NCBI GenBank assembly: GCA_964482535.1
Contig: CAYZXU010000083.1
Location: forward strand, 1-10,645
Source of the DNA: CAYZXU01 sp964482535
GTDB lineage: Bacteria > Desulfobacterota > Desulfobacteria > Desulfobacterales > BuS5
Direction: 5' to 3'
DNA length: 10,645 bases
Under the pieces are notes generated by a model. It saw only the letters and a program-made list of their open reading frames with translations. It was not told where the DNA came from and did not search any database. Of the stretch, positions 1 through 5,363 are shown piece by piece. The translations under genes were made by a program, and so were the position numbers. Position 1 is the stretch's first letter, and each line of letters starts with the position of its first letter.

Positions 1-328
1 ACTGAAGAATCACTTCCATTACAACAAGGATTGAAACAAGCAAAAAACGATTTATAACTTCTTTTTTATCCAAACTGAAGAATCACTTCCATTACAACAA
101 GGATTGAAACATTTTCCCCTCTGTCCGATCAAGAAAACTGTTTTGACTGAAGAATCACTTCCATTACAACAAGGATTGAAACTCTAAATCTTGATCATAA
201 AACCATTGCTGAATGCTAACTGAAGAATCACTTCCATTACAACAAGGATTAAAACTCAACCTGAAACATTAATATTAATTGATAAGCCAAAACTGAAGAA
301 TCACTTCCATTACAACAAGGATTGAAAC
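1..328 (+). CRISPR. CRISPR array, distal end (5 repeats, 4 spacers)
   Basis: Five 37-bp repeats lie at 1-37, 74-110, 146-182, 219-255 and 292-328. Each begins ACTGAAGAATCACTTCC and ends GGATTGAAAC, except that the fourth has A for G at 251. The four spacers (38-73, 111-145, 183-218, 256-291) are 36, 35, 36 and 36 bp and unrelated to each other. A repeat ending in ATTGAAAC is typical of type I-B and type III arrays, where Cas6 leaves those eight bases as the crRNA 5' tag; this implies left-to-right transcription with the leader beyond the left edge. The repeat shows no strong internal hairpin. No cas gene is in the window, so the subtype is not proven. The window starts on the first base of a repeat, so more units probably lie to the left. 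Confidence 0.97.
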
Positions 329-350
329 ATATGATTATTGGTGATATAGC
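322..350 (+). promoter_or_regulatory. Possible sigma70-type promoter for leuCD
   Basis: TTGAAA at 322-327 resembles a -35 box and is formed by the 3' end of the last intact CRISPR repeat. A 17-bp spacer leads to TATAGC at 345-350, a four-of-six -10 match. The start point would lie about 110 bp before leuC. The region 329-467 otherwise shows no gene and no clear alternative promoter. The match is weak and the assignment tentative. Confidence 0.25.
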
Positions 351-364
351 TGAATTTAAAAAAA

Positions 365-372
365 GCTGAAGA
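365..372 (+). repeat. Possible decayed terminal CRISPR repeat
   Basis: After the last intact repeat, 36 bp (329-364) follow, the same length as three of the four spacers. Then comes GCTGAAGA, which matches positions 2-8 of the repeat (CTGAAGA) in exact phase. The remaining repeat bases are not recognisable. This suggests a truncated or degenerate leader-distal repeat, with 329-364 as an old last spacer. Seven matching bases in AT-rich DNA could also be chance. Confidence 0.4.
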
Positions 373-467
373 CAAAATAGATAGCACCTTAAAGCTAATC
401 GCTCTAAAAAATTACAAGCTCGTAAAAAAGCAGGATGTTTTACATAGATCTCATCACAGGGGGACAA

Positions 468-1754
468 ATGGGGAAAACAATTGCAGAAAAAATTTTTGAT
501 TCACACTTGGTAGATAAGCCTTCGGATAATATTCATGTTATAAGTATTGATGCAGTATTCTGCCATGAAATAACTACGCCTGTTGCAATTAACGATCTTG
601 CCGCGAGAGGCAAAAACAGGGTTTTTGATACAAATAAAATAAAAGCCGTTATCGATCATGTAACGCCTGCAAAGGATTCCAAAACCGCAGAGCAGGGTAA
701 AATTTTAAGGGACTGGGCAAGAAAACACAGTATAAAGGATTTTTTTGATATAGGAAGAAACGGCGTCTGCCATGCAATTTTTCCTGAAAAAGGCTTTGCA
801 AGGCCAGGCTTTACAATTATAATGGGAGACTCCCATACCTGTACCCACGGTGCCTTTGGCGCATTTGCCGCAGGTGTAGGGACAACTGATCTTGAAGTGG
901 GAATATTAAAAGGTGTTTGCGCATTTCAATATCCGGTTACCATGAAAATAAACATCACAGGAAGCCTGCCGGAAGGTGTATATGCAAAAGACCTTATTCT
1001 TTTTATAATAGGAAAGTTAGGGGTAAACGGCGCAACAAACAGGGTAATAGAATTCTCCGGGCCTGTTATTAAAAGCATGAATATGGAATCAAGAATGACA
1101 ATATGCAACATGGCCGTTGAAGCCGGAGCAACCTCCGGGATTTGTGAACCTGATTCAGTAACGGTTGATTTTTTATGGGAATTCATAAAAGAAGAATTTG
1201 CTGACAAAAAAGCCGCACTTAAAGCATATAGCAGGTTTTCTCCTGATCCTGATGCAACCTATGAAAAAATAATAGAAATTGACGCTGCCAATCTTCAGCC
1301 CCAGGTAACTTACGGATACAAGCCTGATAAAATTAAGCCTGTGTCTGATATGGAGGGGACTCCCATTGATCAGGTGTATATAGGTTCATGTACCAATGGC
1401 AGACTTGATGATCTTAGAGTGGCTGCAGGGATTATTAATGGAAAAAAAATCAGCGATTCTGTTCGGGGTATAGTCTCACCTGCAACCCCAAAAATTTTTA
1501 GCGATGCTTTAAAAGAGGGAATAATTCAAAAGTTTATGGATGCAGGTTTTTGTGTTACAAACCCCACGTGCGGCGCATGCCTGGGCATGAGCAACGGAGT
1601 GCTTGCAGAAGGCGAGGTATGTGCATCAACGACAAACCGTAATTTTAACGGACGAATGGGAAAAGGTGGAATGGTACACCTTATGAGCCCGGCTACGGCT
1701 GCTGCAAGCGCAATTAAAGGACAGATTGCCAACTCTGAATTATACAAGGGATAA
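468..1754 (+). CDS. leuC: 3-isopropylmalate dehydratase large subunit (LeuC/HacA type)
   Basis: This is the large, iron-sulfur subunit of an aconitase-superfamily hydro-lyase. With LeuD it should interconvert 2- and 3-isopropylmalate in cytoplasmic leucine synthesis. The product is 428 aa, the usual length of the shorter, archaeal-type LeuC/HacA branch. The three expected [4Fe-4S] ligands are visible: C308 in GSCTNGR, and C368 and C371 in TCGACLGM. The active-site stretch MGDSHTCTHGAFGAF and the C-terminal NRNFNGRMG and SPATAAASA motifs are also present. I chose ATG 468 because AGGGGGA (458-464) precedes it and the family begins MGKTIAEKI; an in-frame ATG at 435 would add 11 unfamiliar residues. 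leuD follows after 3 bp. Homoaconitate or citraconate/methylmalate substrates cannot be excluded, because these relatives share all the motifs. Confidence 0.95.
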   Translation: MGKTIAEKIFDSHLVDKPSDNIHVISIDAVFCHEITTPVAINDLAARGKNRVFDTNKIKAVIDHVTPAKDSKTAEQGKILRDWARKHSIKDFFDIGRNGVCHAIFPEKGFARPGFTIIMGDSHTCTHGAFGAFAAGVGTTDLEVGILKGVCAFQYPVTMKINITGSLPEGVYAKDLILFIIGKLGVNGATNRVIEFSGPVIKSMNMESRMTICNMAVEAGATSGICEPDSVTVDFLWEFIKEEFADKKAALKAYSRFSPDPDATYEKIIEIDAANLQPQVTYGYKPDKIKPVSDMEGTPIDQVYIGSCTNGRLDDLRVAAGIINGKKISDSVRGIVSPATPKIFSDALKEGIIQKFMDAGFCVTNPTCGACLGMSNGVLAEGEVCASTTNRNFNGRMGKGGMVHLMSPATAAASAIKGQIANSELYKG

Positions 1755-1757
1755 AAC

Positions 1758-2282
1758 ATGAAAGAATTTAACGGGAAAGTACTTTTTCTTGACAGATCGG
1801 ACATAAATACCGATGAAATTATACCTGCAAAATATCTTACGGAAATCACAAAGGAGGCGCTTACGCCTTTTCTCCTGGAGGATCTTAAACTCGACCAGTT
1901 TAATCCTGACGAAGATATTTCAGGCAAAAATGTAGTTATTACAAGGTCTAATTTTGGATGTGGATCTTCAAGAGAACACGCTCCATGGGCATTTGAGATG
2001 AACGGGATTAACCTTGTAATCGCTGAAAGCTTTGCAAGAATTTTCAGGCAAAACATGTTTAACTGTGGAATGATGGCTGTTGAACTTCCGCCACAAACCA
2101 TTGACTCAATATTTTTAAAATTTTCAGGCAGAGAAACTTTTTTAGAAACTGATCTTAAAAACAGTTCTTTTATTATAAAATCAGATGGAAAAACTGAGGA
2201 AATCAAGTTTTCAATATCAGACTTTGACAGATCACTAATTATGGCAGGTGGCTGGGTTGATTTTGCTGATAAAAGATATTGA
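1758..2282 (+). CDS. leuD: 3-isopropylmalate dehydratase small subunit (LeuD/HacB type)
   Basis: This is the swivel-domain subunit that completes the active site of LeuC. The 174-aa product shows DINTDEIIPAKYL near residues 15-27 and the conserved GCGSSREHAPWAF at 67-79, followed by IAESFARIFRQN. The length fits the small-subunit branch that pairs with the shorter LeuC. The start is 3 bp after the leuC stop; AAGGG (1746-1750), inside the end of leuC, serves as ribosome binding site, so the two subunits are probably translationally coupled. The substrate loop after the PAK motif reads YLTE, which is neither the YLVY reported for archaeal isopropylmalate isomerase nor the YLRT of homoaconitase, so specificity is inferred from family only. 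No leuA or leuB is in the window; the next gene converges from the other strand. Confidence 0.94.
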   Translation: MKEFNGKVLFLDRSDINTDEIIPAKYLTEITKEALTPFLLEDLKLDQFNPDEDISGKNVVITRSNFGCGSSREHAPWAFEMNGINLVIAESFARIFRQNMFNCGMMAVELPPQTIDSIFLKFSGRETFLETDLKNSSFIIKSDGKTEEIKFSISDFDRSLIMAGGWVDFADKRY

Positions 2283-2325
2283 TGGCATTATATGAAGATT
2301 TTTATTCAGGGCTCGGTTTTGCTTT

Positions 2326-3138
2326 TTATTGTTTTACAAAAACAAGACCGGTCCAGTCTTTTTTATTAAGCCGCCATTCCAGTTTAAAATATTTTTCCGT
2401 ATAAATATTAACGAGACGGTCTGCCTCGCATGTTTTTAAACCTGAAACTACAACTGCACCATTTTTTGTTGTTATTTCATTTATTTTTGGAAACAGGTTT
2501 TTAAGGGTGGGATACCTTAAATTTGCTGTAATAAGTTGAAACTTATCCTTTATATCATCAATGGATATGCCAAGAATTTTGGCTCTGTCCTTTAAATCGT
2601 TTTCTTTGATATTTTCGCCTGCATCATAAAGTGAACATGGGTCAATATCTATCCCCACTGCCCTTTTTATGCCAAGCATTAATGCTGTTATTAATAAAAT
2701 GCCTGAACCTGTTCCAATATCGAGAAGGTCTGTATCATTATTTTTTTTAATAAAGCATGAATCTTTAAGCAGATATTCAAGACCATTTACTGCTAAAAGC
2801 GTTGTTGGGTGTCTGCCTGTGCCGAATGATGCTCCATCTTTAATTTTAATTACAACATCATCTTTTTCTTTATCTTGAACTAATACCCCGGGCGGTTTAA
2901 TTATAACATGTTTTGACAGGCGCACAGGCTTATGAAAAGATTTTTCGATAAATGTTCTGCCAAAAATATATGTATATTGAAGCTCACCTTTTTCGACAAG
3001 GCTTCTTATAACTGCTTTAATGTTTTTTCGCTTAACATTAAACTGAACGGCAGCTTTTTTTTCAAGTTCAGCAGGTGTTATTTTAAGTTCACTCTTTTCA
3101 ATTAAACAAAGTATGATTTCTGCTGTTTCGTCTTTCAC
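2326..3138 (-). CDS. PrmA-like SAM methyltransferase with winged-helix-like N-terminus
   Basis: The C-terminal two thirds resemble ribosomal protein L11 methyltransferase (PrmA). FGTGRHPTT at 105-113 is the PrmA signature, DIGTGSGILL at 140-149 is the SAM-binding glycine loop, GIDIDP at 162-167 is the acidic motif II, and TANL at 204-207 occupies the motif IV position. Residues 1-65 do not look like the PrmA N-terminal domain. They read as helices followed by a short strand pair, as in a winged helix that binds nucleic acid or protein. The product is 270 aa against about 290 for E. coli PrmA. The start is GTG at 3138, supported by CCGGAG (reverse strand, 3144-3149) five bases upstream. It follows the 614-aa membrane-protein gene after 35 bp and is probably cotranscribed. 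The methyltransferase fold is clear; L11 as the substrate is not. Confidence 0.82.
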   Translation of the reverse strand: MKDETAEIILCLIEKSELKITPAELEKKAAVQFNVKRKNIKAVIRSLVEKGELQYTYIFGRTFIEKSFHKPVRLSKHVIIKPPGVLVQDKEKDDVVIKIKDGASFGTGRHPTTLLAVNGLEYLLKDSCFIKKNNDTDLLDIGTGSGILLITALMLGIKRAVGIDIDPCSLYDAGENIKENDLKDRAKILGISIDDIKDKFQLITANLRYPTLKNLFPKINEITTKNGAVVVSGLKTCEADRLVNIYTEKYFKLEWRLNKKDWTGLVFVKQ

Positions 3139-3173
3139 AAAATCTCCGGTCCTTTTAGAACTGCTCGTTCTAT

Positions 3174-5018
3174 TCAGTCTTTTCTTCTGAATTTACCAGG
3201 CAAATAGACTTTACCTCCTGATTTTTCAAAATTTGTCAAGTGTTTTGCTACTTTTGGCGTAATCTTAATCAGACCGATAAGCTCAAGCTGAGACCCATTC
3301 CATTGGGACAAATATTGTGTAATTTTAAAATCAAGCTCAGTAATACCGTTTAAAGACAATATCTTCCCATTCCATTGAAACAGATATTTTGCAGATTCAG
3401 GAGAAAGCCGTTTAAGTCCGTTTAAACAAAGCCAGTTACCTTCCCACTTTGCAAGTTTTTTTGCATCTTCAGGCAAAAGGCCGGTTAAACTATTAAGAAA
3501 AAGTTCCCTGCCTTTCCACTTTGAAAGGGCTTCAGATACTTTTGGGGTAAGATAGGTCAACTCATTTTTTCGCCTGAAGTTTCCTTTACTGATTTCATCC
3601 AATACTTCATTATTGTTATATTTTTTTTTAAAGCCACCTGCATCTTTAACTTTTTTTTTATTTTTTAAGGCATTAACATCTTTCCATATATTTTCCAAAG
3701 GCAGCTTCTTTACATCTTTCATATCAACAGCAAGTTTATCAAATTTTGAATAATTATTTGATATAACATCAGTTATGCGCTTTTGAATTTCATCAGGCTT
3801 TATGCTATTTATTATTCTATACATCTGTATATCATTTCTTGTCTGATGTTCAATATAGAGCAGTTCCTCACTTCCACGGTTAAGATATTCAAGGGGATCT
3901 GCAAGTTTATCAATGTATGCCTGATTTCTTTGTATCATAAGAAGACCGAGTCTGATTTTATCATTGTTGACTGCCTGCTCATATGAATTTATATTTTTTT
4001 TGTCTATTTCCAATTTAATTTCATTCTGTATTTTATCTATATCTTCCATGTAAAGCCCTATGAGCTCGTTAATCTCTTCCTGTTTTTTCAGCAACTCATT
4101 TCTAAGACCTTTGGCTTTTTCAAGACTTATGTTGATTTTATCCAACGATATTTCAGAATTGACCGGAGCATATGTCTTTTCATCTGCTGAATTATCAAAA
4201 AATAAAGGAGCAGCCTCTTTGAACTCTTTTAAATTATTATTTTCATATTCTTTCTCATAAGGTTTATCTGTTTTTTTAATATCTTTATAATAGAAAAACC
4301 ATCCTGACAAAATAAGGCAGACAAAAATAAAAACCCCGGAAAAAATTAATATCAGATACTTGTTTTTTATACCTTTTTTCTTAAAAAAACTGTTTTTTTT
4401 CCGCTCATCGGCAGAATGAATATTTTTTTCAGACTTTAATTGCCCTGGTTTTACATTTTCTTTATCTGCTTTTTCATCTGTTTTTTTGTCAGGTTTTTTA
4501 TCTGGTTTTTTATTTGGGGAATCTTCCTTTATTAGTTCATTGGGCGATGTAGCATCTTTGTTATCATCTTCCCTGTCATCTGTTTTGTCTTCATGCTCCG
4601 TACTTTCATTATTTTCTTCATCTTTTTCAAAACCAAATTCTTCAACTTCCTCCTCATCTAATAACACAAAGTCATCTTTTACATCTTCTGCTTCATCGGA
4701 TTTATTATCAATAGTATCTTCGATTTCCTCTTTTCCATCCGTCACAGCTTGATTATCAGCTTCTATTTCAACAGAACCCTGGGCATCTGCCTCTTCATTA
4801 TTCCCTGCTAAAATCTTTTGAATTTCATCCTCCGAGAAGTCAGCAGAATCATCAGCTTTACTATCAATAGAACTCTGGGCATCTGCCTCTTCATTATTCC
4901 CGGATAGAATCTTTTGAATTTCATCCTCCGACAAGGTGCTGGAATCATCAGTTTCAACTTTATCTGCTTCTTTATTCTCTGAGAGAATTTCATCCTTATC
5001 TATATTTTGAGTCTCCAC
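3174..5018 (-). CDS. Single-pass membrane protein with FliM-like motifs and LRR-like repeats
   Basis: I do not recognise this 614-aa protein as a named family. Residues 1-200 are highly acidic and probably disordered, with SEDEIQKIL at 30-38 and again at 62-70; this resembles the LSQxEIDALL peptide at the N-terminus of flagellar switch protein FliM. Residues 169-186 are a lysine-rich KKPDKKPDKK stretch. Residues 221-244 form one hydrophobic span, preceded by KKKGIKNK, which predicts a cytoplasmic N-terminus and an external C-terminus. Residues about 290-470 look helical, partly coiled coil. Residues 490-609 are five 24-residue repeats of the form LxPxxAxxLxxWxGxxLxLNGLxx, like the LRR-like repeats common in planctomycetes. 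The start is GTG at 5018, with AAGGAA (reverse strand, 5028-5033) nine bases upstream. It heads a unit with the PrmA-like gene. A scaffold or sensor role is a guess. Confidence 0.85.
   Translation of the reverse strand: METQNIDKDEILSENKEADKVETDDSSTLSEDEIQKILSGNNEEADAQSSIDSKADDSADFSEDEIQKILAGNNEEADAQGSVEIEADNQAVTDGKEEIEDTIDNKSDEAEDVKDDFVLLDEEEVEEFGFEKDEENNESTEHEDKTDDREDDNKDATSPNELIKEDSPNKKPDKKPDKKTDEKADKENVKPGQLKSEKNIHSADERKKNSFFKKKGIKNKYLILIFSGVFIFVCLILSGWFFYYKDIKKTDKPYEKEYENNNLKEFKEAAPLFFDNSADEKTYAPVNSEISLDKINISLEKAKGLRNELLKKQEEINELIGLYMEDIDKIQNEIKLEIDKKNINSYEQAVNNDKIRLGLLMIQRNQAYIDKLADPLEYLNRGSEELLYIEHQTRNDIQMYRIINSIKPDEIQKRITDVISNNYSKFDKLAVDMKDVKKLPLENIWKDVNALKNKKKVKDAGGFKKKYNNNEVLDEISKGNFRRKNELTYLTPKVSEALSKWKGRELFLNSLTGLLPEDAKKLAKWEGNWLCLNGLKRLSPESAKYLFQWNGKILSLNGITELDFKITQYLSQWNGSQLELIGLIKITPKVAKHLTNFEKSGGKVYLPGKFRRKD
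3192..3551 (-). repeat. Five 24-residue LRR-like repeats in the 614-aa protein
   Basis: Five consecutive 72-bp units encode residues 490-513, 514-537, 538-561, 562-585 and 586-609. The shared pattern is a hydrophobic residue, often P-E or P-K, A..L, then KW.G or QWNG, and L.LNGL. The first four units keep the W-x-G pair; the fifth has NFEKSGG instead and looks like a capping unit. The copies differ at the DNA level, so this is an old protein repeat and not a recent duplication. Confidence 0.85.
4781..4972 (-). repeat. 96-bp tandem duplication in the acidic N-terminus
   Basis: Two head-to-tail copies of about 96 bp share long identical stretches, for example GGGCATCTGCCTCTTCATTA at 4781 and at 4877 (plus strand), and the block encoding SEDEIQKIL. 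The encoded unit is about 32 residues: SEDEIQKIL, then S/AGNNEEADAQ, then a variable acidic linker. DNA similarity is much higher than in the C-terminal repeats, which points to a fairly recent in-frame duplication. Exact outer edges are uncertain by some 15 bp. Confidence 0.8.
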
Positions 5019-5080
5019 TCTGAACAGTTCCTTATATTTAGAACGTATTTTAATATTAATGGAAATAAGGTTAAAAAAAG

Positions 5081-5086
5081 ATTATA
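5081..5086 (-). promoter_or_regulatory. Possible -10 box for the membrane-protein/methyltransferase unit
   Basis: The reverse strand reads TATAAT exactly at 5086-5081, about 63 bp before the GTG start at 5018. No good -35 box lies 16-18 bp upstream. The segment 5019-5204 holds only this and the upstream region of the tRNA gene and is strongly AT-rich, so a chance match is possible. Confidence 0.3.
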
Positions 5087-5204
5087 CTTTCTTAGTGCAT
5101 ATATCGGTATTTTTCAAAAATTCTTGATTAAGTAATCTAAATTTAAAATAAACCTTGATTTTTCTACCCAAAATTGAATAAGTATGGCTGTTTTAAAATA
5201 ATAA

Positions 5205-5298
5205 GGAGAGATGTCCGAGCTGGCTGAAGGAGCACGACTGGAAATCGTGTGTGTTGTTTATAGCAGCACCGAGGGTTCGAATCCCTCTCTCTCCGCCA
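5205..5298 (+). tRNA. tRNA-Ser (anticodon GGA)
   Basis: A complete class II tRNA folds here. The acceptor stem pairs GGAGAGA (5205-5211) with TCTCTCC (5288-5294). The anticodon stem pairs CACGA (5233-5237) with TCGTG (5245-5249) around the loop CTGGAAA, giving anticodon GGA at 5240-5242, which reads UCC and UCU. The long variable arm pairs GTGTTG (5251-5256) with CAGCAC (5264-5269), as expected for serine. The T arm pairs GAGGG with CCCTC around TTCGAAT. The discriminator is G5295 and CCA is encoded at 5296-5298. dnaX begins 65 bp downstream with no obvious terminator between, so read-through into dnaX is possible. Upstream, TTGATT (5155-5160) might be a -35 box, but no convincing -10 follows. 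Confidence 0.97.
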
Positions 5299-5363
5299 TT
5301 AATCATAGACACACCCGACTAGTTTTTTATTTTTACCACAACAAAAACAACAATTTTATTTTT

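Noticed and set aside
38..291. Self-targeting spacers
   Set aside because: By eye, no spacer matches another part of the window beyond short AT-rich words; targets elsewhere cannot be tested without a search.
435..467. Upstream in-frame ATG for leuC
   Set aside because: It adds 11 residues unlike LeuC, has a poor ribosome binding site, and ATG 468 has AGGGGGA in front and the family start MGKTIAEK.
249..467. 72-codon open frame on the minus strand across the end of the array
   Set aside because: It runs through CRISPR repeats and the leuC leader and resembles no protein.
1526..2206. 226-codon open frame antisense to leuC/leuD
   Set aside because: Shadow of two clearly coding genes with no domain of its own.
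2329..2345. TTGTTTT/AAAACAA inverted repeat between leuD and the methyltransferase gene as a terminator
   Set aside because: Almost no GC in the stem, and it overlaps the methyltransferase C-terminal codons.
4486..4752. Serine-rich open frame opposite the membrane-protein gene
   Set aside because: It mirrors the acidic and lysine-rich low-complexity codons of the real gene.
5211..5363. dnaX reading frame extended upstream to an ATG at 5211
   Set aside because: The extension translates the tRNA-Ser gene and spacer; the family N-terminus MSYLVLARKYRP begins at 5364.
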